DNA of 41,647 bases. Source: Bacillota bacterium. GTDB lineage: Bacteria > Bacillota > Clostridia > Christensenellales > Aristaeellaceae. A program made the position numbers and the translations under genes. The stretch spans positions 1 to 41,647 of the forward strand of contig JAEYQQ010000022.1 in assembly GCA_023409955.1 (NCBI GenBank), in the 5' to 3' direction. This document shows positions 7,564 through 16,520 of the stretch, in pieces. The notes beneath the pieces were generated by a model that saw only the letters and a program-made list of their open reading frames with translations, was not told the DNA's origin and did not search any database. Position 1 is the stretch's first letter, and each line of letters begins with the position of its first letter.

Positions 7564-9018
7564 ATGCAGAAAATTACCGTTGTGTCCCTAGGCCCTGGTG
7601 CACCGGATTACTTGACCTTGGGCGCATTGGATGTTCTTGAATCCGTTCGCACCGTGATATTGCGCACAGGCAGACATGGAACTTGCGCTGAGCTAGATAA
7701 GAGGAGCATAGCATACACCTCGTTGGATGCCCTATATGAGGAATGTGATGATTTTGACGCATTGAATGCCAGGGTGGTGCAAACATTATGGGAAGCGGCA
7801 GCAAAAGGTCCAGTGGCATATGGCGTAGCTGACCCAATGACGGATGATACTGTACATGCGCTTTTGGAATCTGCAGGGCTGGAGAATCAAGTAACTGTCC
7901 TTGCAGGAGTGCCGCTATCCGCGCCGCTTTTTGGTGCCATACCGAAGATGCCTTCTGGTGAGGCAGTGCGCATCCTCCCTGCGTCCGCATGTGATAAAGC
8001 AGTGCTGATCCCCACTGAACCAGTGCTGATCACAGAGCTGAACAGCCGCCTTCTTGCAGGGGAGGTGAAGGGTTGGCTCATGACATTGCATGAACCGGAG
8101 TCGATGATTTATTTCTATCCGCCTTCGGAGAAGGTAAAGCGAGCATTTGTACAAATACCCCTTGCAGATCTGGACAGGCAGAAGAAGTTTGACCACACCT
8201 GCGCTGTGTATGTACCGGCAGCCGCCATGCTAGGCAGAAGTCGTCATGACTTTTTTGATCTTGTGAAGGTTATGGAAAAGTTGCGTGCACCTGACGGATG
8301 CCCTTGGGATAAAGAACAGACGCACGAGTCATTGCGCCCTTATTTGCTGGAAGAGGCCTATGAAGCTGTTTCTGCCATTAATGACGGTGATATGGACCAT
8401 GTGGCAGATGAACTGGGTGATGTGCTTTTGCAAGTGGTTTTCCATGCGCAAATTGGCAGCCAGCATGGTGAGTTTGACATTCATGATGTGACCACAGCCG
8501 TCTGCCGCAAAATGATCTCCCGCCATGCACACATATTTGGAGAAGTTAAGTGCGATACGGCAGAAGAGGTTCTGGTCAGCTGGGATAAGCTCAAACGCCA
8601 GGAGCGGGGGCTTACATCCCAGGCTGCCGTTATGGAGGATGTACCTAAGCATCTCCCGGCGCTGATGCGGGCGGTGAAGGTGCAGCAAAAGGCGAAGCAG
8701 GTGGGTTTTGACTGGGATGATCCCAAGGATGCGCTGCAAAAGGTTACAGAAGAGGCGCAGGAGGTCCTGGAGGAATTGGAAAAGGGCACTGATCCAGGTG
8801 AAGAATTAGGGGATTTGCTCTTTGCAGTTGTTAATGTGTCGCGCCTTTGTAAAAAGCAGCCTGAATTGTTGCTGATGGCAGCTGTGGAAAAGTTCATCCG
8901 GCGCTTTGAAAGAATGGAAAAAGCGATTGTAGAGGATGGAAAAGCGTTGGAACTATTGACTTTATCTGAAATGGATGTATACTGGAAAGCGGGAAAGCTG
9001 TTGGAAAAAAAGACCTGA
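7564..9018 (+). CDS. mazG: MazG nucleotide pyrophosphohydrolase with tetrapyrrole-methylase-like domain (YabN type)
   Basis: House-cleaning enzyme that hydrolyses nucleoside triphosphates to monophosphates and pyrophosphate. It has 484 residues with the YabN layout. Residues 1-220 are a tetrapyrrole/corrin methylase-like domain beginning ITVVSLGPGAPDYLTLGAL. A first MazG repeat starts near residue 240 with LRAPDGCPWDKEQTHESLRP, then the metal-binding LLEEAYE and DELGDVL. A second MazG repeat lies at about residues 365-450 with EEAQEVLEEL and EELGDLLFAVVN. The GGAGAGG ribosome site overlaps the stop of the flippase gene. Known: the N-terminal domain lacks a proven methylase role in YabN. Confidence 0.94.
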   Translation: MQKITVVSLGPGAPDYLTLGALDVLESVRTVILRTGRHGTCAELDKRSIAYTSLDALYEECDDFDALNARVVQTLWEAAAKGPVAYGVADPMTDDTVHALLESAGLENQVTVLAGVPLSAPLFGAIPKMPSGEAVRILPASACDKAVLIPTEPVLITELNSRLLAGEVKGWLMTLHEPESMIYFYPPSEKVKRAFVQIPLADLDRQKKFDHTCAVYVPAAAMLGRSRHDFFDLVKVMEKLRAPDGCPWDKEQTHESLRPYLLEEAYEAVSAINDGDMDHVADELGDVLLQVVFHAQIGSQHGEFDIHDVTTAVCRKMISRHAHIFGEVKCDTAEEVLVSWDKLKRQERGLTSQAAVMEDVPKHLPALMRAVKVQQKAKQVGFDWDDPKDALQKVTEEAQEVLEELEKGTDPGEELGDLLFAVVNVSRLCKKQPELLLMAAVEKFIRRFERMEKAIVEDGKALELLTLSEMDVYWKAGKLLEKKT

Positions 9019-9150
9019 TTTCCATTTATTATTCGCTTGGTTACCGGTTGTCAGCAGGAAAACGCGGGATGGGAGCGAATATTAGTTCAAGCGTTTCCCC
9101 AGAAGTATAAATCTATCTTGCATCTTGGTAAAATTTGAGGAGGTACTTAC

Positions 9151-9426
9151 ATGAACAAAGCAGAACTGTCCAGTGCAATCGTAGCCAAAACCGGCTTGAC
9201 CAAGAAGGATGCAGAAAAAGTCATCAACGCGGTTGTGGATGTCATCAGCGAATCCCTCAAGGCTGGCGAGAAGGTTCAGATCGTTGGCTTTGGCTCTTTC
9301 GAAGTGAAGGAGCGTCCTGCCCGCACCGCCCGTAATCCCCGCACCGGCGAGGAGATCAAGATTGACGCGTCCAAGGCCCCCGTATTTAAGCCCGGCAAGG
9401 CGCTGAAGGACATCGTCAACGAGTAA
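9151..9426 (+). CDS. hup: HU-family DNA-binding protein
   Basis: Small histone-like protein that bends and compacts DNA as a dimer. It has 91 residues, the full family length: MNKAELSSAIVAKTGLTKKD at the start, GFGSFEVKERPAR at about residues 47-59, and the DNA-inserting arm with RNPRTGEEI. A consensus AGGAGG lies seven bases before the ATG. It follows mazG by 132 bp, carries its own terminator and is probably expressed separately. HU lies at this position in many Clostridia between mazG and rqcP. Confidence 0.97.
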   Translation: MNKAELSSAIVAKTGLTKKDAEKVINAVVDVISESLKAGEKVQIVGFGSFEVKERPARTARNPRTGEEIKIDASKAPVFKPGKALKDIVNE

Positions 9427-9476
9427 TGTTTGTGCTGCTCCAGCATGGGGCAAGCGGACATCAGCAACTGATCGTA

Positions 9477-9507
9477 AACGCCCGTGCTTTGCGCATGGGC
9501 GTTTTTT
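9477..9507 (+). terminator. Rho-independent terminator after hup
   Basis: An 11-bp stem (AACGCCCGTGC, one G-T wobble) with a 5-base loop, followed by a T-run to 9507. Confidence 0.85.
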
Positions 9508-9581
9508 GGTTTTATTACGCCAAGCTGCATCGTACAGTATTGTTACGATAGAATGATATACTATGAAGGTTGAGGTATCCC

Positions 9582-9854
9582 ATGCGACTTGACAAGTATT
9601 TAAAGGTATCCCGTATCATTAAACGGCGAACGGTAGCCAATGATGCCTGTTCCGGCGGTCGTGTATCACTCAATGGCAAAACAGCAAAGCCTGGTGCTGA
9701 GGTAAAGGTTGGCGATATGCTGGAGATACGCTTTGGCGACAGGTATGGACGGTATGAGATCCTGGCAATCCAGGATACGGTGCGCAAGGAAAGCGCATCC
9801 CTTATGTATAAGGTGGTTCAGGAGGATGAGACGGTAGCCAGGGAGCGGAACTGA
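9582..9854 (+). CDS. rqcP: RqcP (YabO) S4-domain ribosome quality-control factor
   Basis: S4 RNA-binding protein that works with RqcH on stalled 50S subunits during C-terminal alanine tailing. It has 90 residues and opens with the S4 pattern MRLDKYLKVSRIIKRRTVAN, then GGRVSLNGKTAKPGAEVKVGD. The ATG at 9582 is chosen because GAGG lies six bases upstream and the protein then matches the family start; an upstream in-frame TTG at 9570 has no ribosome site. It sits at the yabO position of the spoVT-mazG cluster. Its TGA overlaps an ATG and is 12 bp from the preferred ispDF start, so coupling is likely. Confidence 0.93.
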   Translation: MRLDKYLKVSRIIKRRTVANDACSGGRVSLNGKTAKPGAEVKVGDMLEIRFGDRYGRYEILAIQDTVRKESASLMYKVVQEDETVARERN

Positions 9855-9868
9855 TGGAAGGGACAATC

Positions 9869-11041
9869 ATGCGGACTGAAGTAATTATGCTGGCGGCCGG
9901 AAGTGGTCGGCGAATGCTGGCAGAGGAAAACAAGGTTTTCCTTCCCATTGCGGGCATACCGGCGCTATGCCGCAGCGTTATGGCCTTTGCAGGTTGTTGT
10001 GATGAGCTGGTATTGGTGATAAAGCCTGATGAGGAGCAAAGGGTAAAATCCCTGCTAAAGGCTCATGGCCTGGAAAATGCCGTGACAGCCTATGCCTATG
10101 GCGGAGCGGAGCGGCAGGATTCTGTACGCAATGGTGTTGCATGTCTCACGCAAGAAGAATCCATCGTGCTGATCCATGATGCCGCCCGGCCGCTTGTGAC
10201 AAAGGAAATCATTGATCAAACCGCTACATCTGCCTTAAGGCATGGTACAGGGGTTGCTGCTGTGCCTGTAAAGGATACCATTAAGCTGGTTGACGCAGGT
10301 AACCGTGTGATACAGACACCTAACAGGACTTTGCTTCGGGCGGTGCAGACCCCCCAGGCGTTTTTGAAAAGCATATTGATCAAAGCGCACAGGCAAGCGG
10401 AAGAATCAGGCCTTTTAGCTACGGATGATGCGGCGCTGGCAGAAGCACTGGGTATACCTGTTCAGCTGACAGAAGGCAGCTATGATAACCTAAAAATCAC
10501 CACACCGGAGGATATTGCATTGGCGGAGGCGGTGGTTCATCGCCAAAATGGGGGAGGGATGTCTTTAATGAGAATCGGGCAGGGCTACGATGTGCATCAG
10601 CTGGTGCAGGGCAGAAAGCTGATTCTATGCGGGGTAGAAATTCCCCATGAAACTGGCTTGCTTGGTCACAGCGATGCCGATGTGGCACTGCATGCCCTCA
10701 GCGATGCGCTGCTTGGGGCCGCGGCCCTTGGCGACATCGGCAGGCATTTTCCTGACAGCGATGAGAGATACAGGGGTATATCTTCCATGCTGCTGCTTAA
10801 GCATGTGGTTTCGCTTTTGTATGATTTGGGCTGGCGCGTTGGTAATGCGGACGTGACCATTGTGGCGCAGCGTCCCAAGCTGCTGCCTTATATTCCGTTA
10901 ATGCGGGAAAATGTTGCAAATGCCCTTCAAAGCTCTCTGGATTGTGTCAATGTAAAAGCCACCACTACGGAGCGCCTGGGCTTTGAGGGTGAAGAAAAGG
11001 GAATCAGCGCCCAAGCGGTATGCCTTTTGGTGCGCTGCTGA
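9869..11041 (+). CDS. ispDF: Bifunctional IspD/IspF enzyme of the MEP isoprenoid pathway
   Basis: Carries out the CTP transfer to methylerythritol phosphate (IspD) and the later cyclisation to ME-cPP (IspF). It has 390 residues. IspD covers about residues 1-225, with nucleotide loop MLAAGSGRRM and HDAARP at 103-108. IspF starts near residue 235 with RIGQGYDVH and continues with GHSDADV (metal site) and TTTERLGFEGEEKGI. GGAAGGG lies six bases before the ATG at 9869; another in-frame ATG at 9854 overlaps the rqcP stop. The linker DNA contains GGGGGAGGG at 10550-10558 followed by in-frame ATGs at 10559 and 10568, which could also give free IspF. Fused IspDF is known but less common than separate genes. 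Confidence 0.95.
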   Translation: MRTEVIMLAAGSGRRMLAEENKVFLPIAGIPALCRSVMAFAGCCDELVLVIKPDEEQRVKSLLKAHGLENAVTAYAYGGAERQDSVRNGVACLTQEESIVLIHDAARPLVTKEIIDQTATSALRHGTGVAAVPVKDTIKLVDAGNRVIQTPNRTLLRAVQTPQAFLKSILIKAHRQAEESGLLATDDAALAEALGIPVQLTEGSYDNLKITTPEDIALAEAVVHRQNGGGMSLMRIGQGYDVHQLVQGRKLILCGVEIPHETGLLGHSDADVALHALSDALLGAAALGDIGRHFPDSDERYRGISSMLLLKHVVSLLYDLGWRVGNADVTIVAQRPKLLPYIPLMRENVANALQSSLDCVNVKATTTERLGFEGEEKGISAQAVCLLVRC

Positions 11042-11100
11042 TATGGAATGATTCTTATGGGGGTTCCCAATAAAGTTCCACGCTCATATCGTGGTAATTA

Positions 11101-11130
11101 AAAGCCGGAAAGCAACTGCTTTCCGGCTTT
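11101..11130. terminator. Bidirectional terminator between ispDF and rny
   Basis: A perfect 13-bp stem (AAAGCCGGAAAGC with its complement) with a 4-base loop, A-rich on one side and T-rich on the other. It serves the convergent ispDF and rny genes. Confidence 0.85.
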
Positions 11131-11146
11131 AAGTTAGTCCTATGTA

Positions 11147-12688
11147 TTATTTGGCAAATTCGGTGCTGCGGGTCTCTCGGATTACATTCACGCGGATCTG
11201 GCCGGGATACTCCAGCTCTTTCTCGATGCGCTTTGCAATTTCCTTGGCCAACACTTTGGTGCCTTCATCAGTGACGTCATCAGGCTTGACCATAATGCGC
11301 ACTTCCCGGCCGGACTGAATGGCAAAGCATTTTTCCACACCAGTGAAGGAATTGGCGATTTCCTCAAGCTTCTCCAGACGCTTGATGTAATTCTCCAACG
11401 ATTCGCGGCGTGCACCGGGGCGTGCGGCTGAGATAGCGTCTGCTGCCTGCACCAGCACAGCTTCGATGGTCTGGGGCTCTACATCGTTGTGGTGAGCTAG
11501 GATGGCATGAATGACATCAGGGCTTTCGCGATACTTGCGGGCCAGTTCACCGCCTAAGGAGACGTGGGTGCCTTCCTGCTCGTGGTCCACGGCTTTACCA
11601 ATATCGTGTAAAAGACCGGCACGTTTTGCTAGGGTAATATCGGCGCCCAGTTCTGCGGCCATCAGACCAGCCAGATGGGAAACTTCAATGGAATGCTTCA
11701 AAACGTTTTGGCCATAGCTGGTACGGTATTTTAAACGGCCCAGTATTTTTACCAGTTCATGATGAATGCCGTGCTGGTTGGTTTCAAACACAGCTTGTTC
11801 ACCGGCTTCACGAATCTGGTTGTCAACTTCCTTACGGGCTTTTTCCACCATTTCCTCAATGCGGGCAGGGTGGATACGGCCATCCATGATCAGCTTTTCA
11901 ACAGCGATGCGGGCTACTTCACGGCGCACCGGGTCAAAGGCAGAAACGATCACAGTTTCCGGAGTGTCATCGATGATCAGGTCAACGCCGGTGGCGGTTT
12001 CCAAGGCACGGATATTGCGGCCCTCGCGGCCGATGATACGGCCCTTCATGTCATCGTTTGGAAGTGTGATAACAGAAACAGTGCTTTCGGCTACGTGGTC
12101 TGCGGCACATTTCTGAATCGCCAGTGCGATGATGTTGCGGGCTTTCTTTTCGCCTTCTTCCTTGGCACGGCCTTCGATTTCACGCACCATGGCAGCAGCG
12201 TCGTGGTAGGCATCCTTCTGGATGCGGTCAGTAAGCACCTGCCGGGCTTCATCCTGGGTCATACCGGCGATGCGCTCCAGCTCAGAGAACTGGCGATTGT
12301 GGTATTCTTCAGCTTCTTCCTGAATTTTTTGAATCTGGAGTTGCTTTTTGTTAAGGCCCTCTTCACGGGACTCTAGGTTGTCAAGCTTTTTATCCAGGGT
12401 TTCTTCACGCTGGATTACGCGCCGTTCGGAACGCTGCAGCTCATTGCGCCGATCCCTGATTTCCTTGTCCAGTTCGGTTTTGAGCTTGAGTACTTCCTCT
12501 TTGGCTTCCAGAATGGTTTCTTTTTTCTTTTCGTCCGCCTTGCGCATGGCGTCATCCAGCAGGTTCTTTGCATATTCCTCGGCACGGCCGATTTTTTTCT
12601 CTGCAGCATTTTTGCGGTAGATATAACCTACCGCCAGGCCGATGGCCGCCGCAACGATGGAGGCCAGTACGATCCATAACCAATCCAA
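11147..12688 (-). CDS. rny: Ribonuclease Y
   Basis: Membrane-anchored endoribonuclease that starts mRNA decay. It has 513 residues. An N-terminal transmembrane anchor (MDWLWIVLASIVAAAIGLAV) is followed by a long charged coiled coil to about residue 190, a KH domain with GRIIGREGRNIRALE near residue 215, and an HD domain with GLLHDIGKAVDHE and the catalytic His-Asp near residue 359. The start is TTG at 12688, behind AAGGAGGAG; no ATG gives a better fit. In many Firmicutes rny follows recA directly. Here the two are split by a gap and an SH3-repeat gene. Confidence 0.96.
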   Translation of the reverse strand: MDWLWIVLASIVAAAIGLAVGYIYRKNAAEKKIGRAEEYAKNLLDDAMRKADEKKKETILEAKEEVLKLKTELDKEIRDRRNELQRSERRVIQREETLDKKLDNLESREEGLNKKQLQIQKIQEEAEEYHNRQFSELERIAGMTQDEARQVLTDRIQKDAYHDAAAMVREIEGRAKEEGEKKARNIIALAIQKCAADHVAESTVSVITLPNDDMKGRIIGREGRNIRALETATGVDLIIDDTPETVIVSAFDPVRREVARIAVEKLIMDGRIHPARIEEMVEKARKEVDNQIREAGEQAVFETNQHGIHHELVKILGRLKYRTSYGQNVLKHSIEVSHLAGLMAAELGADITLAKRAGLLHDIGKAVDHEQEGTHVSLGGELARKYRESPDVIHAILAHHNDVEPQTIEAVLVQAADAISAARPGARRESLENYIKRLEKLEEIANSFTGVEKCFAIQSGREVRIMVKPDDVTDEGTKVLAKEIAKRIEKELEYPGQIRVNVIRETRSTEFAK

Positions 12689-13402
12689 TGCGGTCTCCTC
12701 CTTACTTTCAAATACTTTCTATACGTGCATCCAAGGATTCGTTGAGAACGACGAAAGCCGTACAGGAAAATCCTGCACGGCTGGGCTGTTTTTTCAAGCA
12801 CCATGGGTCCATCTGCTTGCTGGTCGATTCGAACACCTGCATGTTCCGGAAAAATATTCCGGTACAATATCCACATAAATGGGAATGCATTAGCACTTCC
12901 ACTTTGCTGCTATGCCGACATCAGGCAGGAAGGATATATCTCCTATCCAAGGATAAATGGACAGACGGAGCGCGGGGCGTATGACGGTTCCCGCTTTAGT
13001 ATCCCGCCATCGCCTGCTCTTCCATACAAACCGCCTGGATACAATGAATACCCTATGGCGGAGAAGAAAAGGAATGGTTGCTTTATACAAAAAACAGCAC
13101 AGGCGTTTCTAAAAAAATTGGCAGTTGGTACGCCTTTTCAGCCGATCATAATCATTGTAACGGCCTGTATCCAATCTGTCAAGATAAATTGTTCCAATTA
13201 AGCGCAATGCCTGCCTTTTTAGCAGGCAGTTTGCATAAAATATGATGTACAAAAGAGCTAAACATATACCATGATCAAAATTTGAATGTAAAAAATATTT
13301 CCAGAAGCGGCATGATTTTGTAATCGTGGAGCGTCGTATGGGTAGATCCTGCCAAGTGCAGGGGATATAATATGGTTGGATTTAGGTGAAGGAGGAGTTC
13401 TA
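12689..13402. other. 714-bp stretch without a supported gene
   Basis: This gap lies between rny and the SH3-repeat gene. It holds an imperfect 12-bp hairpin at 12756-12782, which on the minus strand would sit in the rny leader; its one mismatch is a G-U pair on that strand. It also holds a 7-bp hairpin at about 13208-13228 (TGCCTGC and its complement) and an isolated TATAAT at 13366-13371 just before the SH3 gene. An open frame at 12803-13201 is proline-rich and ends with a hydrophobic stretch (TPFQPIIIIVTA), but it has no ribosome site and I do not recognise it. I found no RNA gene. Confidence 0.5.
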
Positions 13403-14092
13403 ATGTTAAAAAGGTTGCTCCTGACAGCGGTATTGCTGATGGCGGTGATGCTATTTGCCGCAGCACCTGCTTTGGCAGATGTGGTGCCGGCAGAGACTGG
13501 TGAGGTGATCAGCCATAACGTTACGTTAAGGTCGGATCATTCCTCAGACGCTGACACAATTATGAGGCTGAAAAACGGCGATACTTTTGATATACTGGAC
13601 AGATCGGATCACTGGCTGTATATAGCGTATACCGATCCTAAAACGTCTCAAGTTTACAATGGGTGGGTCTCCAGCTATTATGTGGCCGAAAACCCCATTC
13701 ATATTACGCTGCGAGAAAGCGGTGTGGCATTCGCATATCCATCATCCTCCAGCAAACGGGTTGGTACAATCCCTGCTTATACCCGGCTAACAGTTATCGC
13801 CCAACTGGATAAATACTGGGTGGTAAGCTTCAGGGATGCTGCTGGCTCCATACCCAAATCCACCAAGGTGTGGTTGGATGAGGAATTGGAGGTATGGTCA
13901 GGTGCACCGGTGACGGTAGCCACAGTAACAAAAAAGACCATTACACGAACAGGCCCTGGCACCAAATGGAGCTCTGTTAAAACACTGAAGGTGGGGGAAA
14001 CGGTAGAGATCCTTGATACAGATGGCGACTGGTGTGTGATCAAGCATGAGGATGCGATTGCCTATATCAAGCATGCTGATGTAAGTTATTGA
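13403..14092 (+). CDS. Secreted protein with three SH3b-like repeats
   Basis: 229 residues. A signal peptide (MLKRLLLTAVLLMAVMLFAA, cleavage near ALA-D at about residue 26) is followed by three bacterial SH3-like units at about residues 30-95, 98-160 and 165-229. The motifs NVTLRSDHSSDADTIMRLKNG, split over two strands, and TRTGPGTKWSSVKTLKVGE are typical of SH3b. Known: such domains bind cell-wall peptides or glycans. There is no catalytic domain, so it is probably a wall-associated binding protein. The start at 13403 follows AAGGAGGAG by five bases. It is convergent with recA and shares a bidirectional terminator with it. Confidence 0.82.
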   Translation: MLKRLLLTAVLLMAVMLFAAAPALADVVPAETGEVISHNVTLRSDHSSDADTIMRLKNGDTFDILDRSDHWLYIAYTDPKTSQVYNGWVSSYYVAENPIHITLRESGVAFAYPSSSSKRVGTIPAYTRLTVIAQLDKYWVVSFRDAAGSIPKSTKVWLDEELEVWSGAPVTVATVTKKTITRTGPGTKWSSVKTLKVGETVEILDTDGDWCVIKHEDAIAYIKHADVSY

Positions 14093-14106
14093 TTTGAGCA
14101 AACAGC

Positions 14107-14138
14107 AAAGGACGGCGGCATATATGCCGCCGTCCTTT
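14107..14138. terminator. Bidirectional terminator between the SH3 gene and recA
   Basis: A 32-base perfect palindrome, an AAAGGACGGCGGCATA arm and its complement, flanked by A and T residues. It serves both convergent genes. Confidence 0.88.
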
Positions 14139-14142
14139 AGTC

Positions 14143-15240
14143 TTATTCCTCATCTAGTAATGCGGGATCATCGTCCTCGGATACTTCTGTGGAAAGGGAA
14201 GCGACCGCATTTTGCATCTCCTTGCGGATGATGGCGTCGATCTCGCGGAAGATCTCAGGGTTATCCTTCAAATACTGCTTGGCGCTTTCACGGCCCTGAC
14301 CAATACGCTGATCGTTGTAGCTGAACCAAGCACCACTCTTGTGTATGATGTCCCTGGAAACAGCTGCATCCAACAGGGAGCCTTCCTTGCTGATGCCCTG
14401 GCCAAAGACGATATCAAACTCGCAGACCCTAAAAGGCGGTGCGACCTTGTTTTTAACTACCTTTACCTTGGTGCGATTACCGATGGCATCAGATCCTACC
14501 TTTAACTGCTCGCCCTTGCGAACATCCAGTCGGACGCTGGCGTAAAATTTCAGCGCACGGCCGCCGGGGGTAGTCTCTGGGTTGCCATACATTACGCCAA
14601 CCTTTTCACGCAGCTGGTTGATGAAGATGGCTACGGCGTTGGTCTTGGAAATGACGCCAGCCAGCTTGCGCAACGCCTGGCTCATAAGGCGGGCCTGTAG
14701 GCCCACGAAGCTGTCACCCATTTCGCCGTCGATTTCCGCCTTGGGTACAAGTGCCGCAACGGAGTCAATAACAACGATGTCAATGGCACCGGAGCGGATC
14801 AGCGCTTCGGCGATTTCCAGGGCCTGTTCACCTGTGTCGGGCTGGGAGATGTACAGCTCGTCAATGTTGACGCCAAGCTTCTTAGCATAGTTGGGGTCAA
14901 GAGCATGTTCGGCATCCACAAAGGCTGCAATTCCGCCCAGGCGCTGTGCTTCGGCCACAACATGAAGGGCTACAGTGGTTTTACCGGAGGACTCTGGTCC
15001 GAAAATTTCTATAATACGACCCCGCGGGATGCCGCCGATGCCAAGGGCCATGTCCAGGTCCAGGCAGCCAGTGGGGATGACGGGGATAGCGCCGCTGCGG
15101 GCGGAATCACCCAGCTTCATGACGGAGCCTTTGCCAAACTGCTTGTCCAGTGCGCTTAAGGCTGATTCCAGCGCCCGCAGTTTTTCTTCCTGCTGAGCAG
15201 ACGCAGGGACCTTCTTTTCCAGCGTGTCTTTCTTGGCCAT
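14143..15240 (-). CDS. recA: Recombinase RecA
   Basis: Strand-exchange ATPase for homologous recombination and SOS induction. It has 365 residues. Walker A GPESSGKTT lies near residues 79-87, Walker B IVVIDSVAAL follows, then VGLQARLMSQALRKL and the loop around NQLREKVGVMYGNPETTPGG. The tail is acidic, as usual (EDDDPALLDEE). The ATG at 15240 gives MAKKDTLEKK; the longer open frame upstream is an artefact of readthrough into cinA. Only a weak AGGCAGG lies before it. It is last in the rimO-pgsA-cinA-recA operon, 20 bp after cinA. I saw no clear LexA/DinR box right upstream. Confidence 0.98.
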   Translation of the reverse strand: MAKKDTLEKKVPASAQQEEKLRALESALSALDKQFGKGSVMKLGDSARSGAIPVIPTGCLDLDMALGIGGIPRGRIIEIFGPESSGKTTVALHVVAEAQRLGGIAAFVDAEHALDPNYAKKLGVNIDELYISQPDTGEQALEIAEALIRSGAIDIVVIDSVAALVPKAEIDGEMGDSFVGLQARLMSQALRKLAGVISKTNAVAIFINQLREKVGVMYGNPETTPGGRALKFYASVRLDVRKGEQLKVGSDAIGNRTKVKVVKNKVAPPFRVCEFDIVFGQGISKEGSLLDAAVSRDIIHKSGAWFSYNDQRIGQGRESAKQYLKDNPEIFREIDAIIRKEMQNAVASLSTEVSEDDDPALLDEE

Positions 15241-15260
15241 GGGAGAACCTGCCTTTCTTA

Positions 15261-16520
15261 TCAATGCGTATGTAAGGGTGATGCCAGCGCATACAAGCGC
15301 ATGGCGTTGAGCGCGTGAAGGGTGGTGAGGGTGCGTATTCGGCTGCGGCTGCCGATAAAGTGATGCCGTGTGCATGTGACGCCTTCTTTGGATGCTGTGC
15401 CGATATACACCGTACCCACGGGATCGTTGCTTGTGCCGCCGCCGGGCCCGGCAAAGCCGGTTACTGAGACGGCAAAGTCGCTGCCGGTTAATATCCGGGC
15501 GTTTTCAGCCATGGATTTGGCACATGCTTCGCTGACAGCGCCGTGTGTCTCTAGAAGTTCCTTGGGGACGTTCAGTAGTCCCATCTTGGTTTGTTCTGTA
15601 TAAGTAACAAAGCCACCCAGAAGCGTCTTTGAAGCGCCAGGAATGCTCGTCAGCTCTTGGCAAATCTTGCCTCCGGTAAGACTCTCGGCAACGGAGATGG
15701 TCAGATCCTTGTGCGCCAGAGCAGACATGGCGCTTGCGGCTAGGGAGCCCTGGTTGTCAGGATCGACGGCGTATACCACATCGCCAAGTCTTGCTTTAAC
15801 CTCTTCCACAGTTGGCAATAGCAATGCAATTGCCTCCTCCCGGGTGGCGGCTGCAGCGGTTGCCCGGAGCTGTACTTCACCCAGAGAGCAGTAGGGGGAA
15901 AGGGTAGGGTTGCCCAGCTGCTCCAAATCGGATAGCATGGCATCCACATCGCTTTCGCCCATGCCGAAAATGCGGATATAGCGGCTTTCAAAGCACAAAT
16001 GCCCATGGTTTTGAAGCCAGGGGGCTACGTGCAGGTCAAACATGGGTTCCAGCTCAATGGGCGGTCCAGGCAGGTGAAAGATCACCTTGCCATCCCCAGC
16101 AGGCACCATGGCCCCTGGGGCGGTGCCGTTGGGGTTGAACAAAACGGATGTATCGGGGGTGAACATGGCCTGGGAAAGATTATTTTCCGCCATGGGCCGA
16201 TTCATCGCCTTAAAGCGGGCACGTACCATTTCCTCGGCTTCCGGGCGCAGCACCAGCGGCTTGCCAAGAAGCGCGGCAGCGGAACGCTTGGTAATATCAT
16301 CCACCGTAGGCCCAAGACCACCGGAGGTGATGACCACATCCGCCCTGGAAAGGGCTAGTTTGTAAGCGGCCTTTAATCGCAGGTCATTATCGCCGACAGT
16401 GGTATGGTGGTAGCAGTTGACACCCAGCTCACTGAGCCGCCTGCTTAAAAACTGGGCGTTGGTGTTTACAATCTGTCCCATCAGCAGCTCTGTGCCCACG
16501 CAAAGGATCTCAGCTATCAT
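15261..16520 (-). CDS. cinA: CinA, nicotinamide-nucleotide amidohydrolase/competence-damage protein
   Basis: Two-domain protein of 419 residues. The N-terminal molybdopterin-binding-like domain opens MIAEILCVGTELLMGQIVNT, with ITSGGLGPTVDD near residue 80. The C-terminal PncC-like domain, from about residue 260, contains VAESLTGGKICQEL and SVTGFAGPGGGTSNDPVG; this type deamidates NMN in pyridine-nucleotide recycling. The ATG at 16520 lies eight bases after GGGGAGG and overlaps the pgsA stop (ATGA). cinA-recA adjacency is widespread, as in pneumococcus, where both are competence-induced. No competence promoter is evident here. Confidence 0.96.
   Translation of the reverse strand: MIAEILCVGTELLMGQIVNTNAQFLSRRLSELGVNCYHHTTVGDNDLRLKAAYKLALSRADVVITSGGLGPTVDDITKRSAAALLGKPLVLRPEAEEMVRARFKAMNRPMAENNLSQAMFTPDTSVLFNPNGTAPGAMVPAGDGKVIFHLPGPPIELEPMFDLHVAPWLQNHGHLCFESRYIRIFGMGESDVDAMLSDLEQLGNPTLSPYCSLGEVQLRATAAAATREEAIALLLPTVEEVKARLGDVVYAVDPDNQGSLAASAMSALAHKDLTISVAESLTGGKICQELTSIPGASKTLLGGFVTYTEQTKMGLLNVPKELLETHGAVSEACAKSMAENARILTGSDFAVSVTGFAGPGGGTSNDPVGTVYIGTASKEGVTCTRHHFIGSRSRIRTLTTLHALNAMRLYALASPLHTH

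Noticed and set aside
11759..12376. Plus-strand open frame (205 codons) antisense to rny
   Set aside because: Its composition mirrors the charged coiled coil and KH region of RNase Y; there is no ribosome site.
12803..13201. Plus-strand 132-codon open frame between rny and the SH3 gene
   Set aside because: No ribosome binding site and no recognised domain; kept only as a note on the gap.
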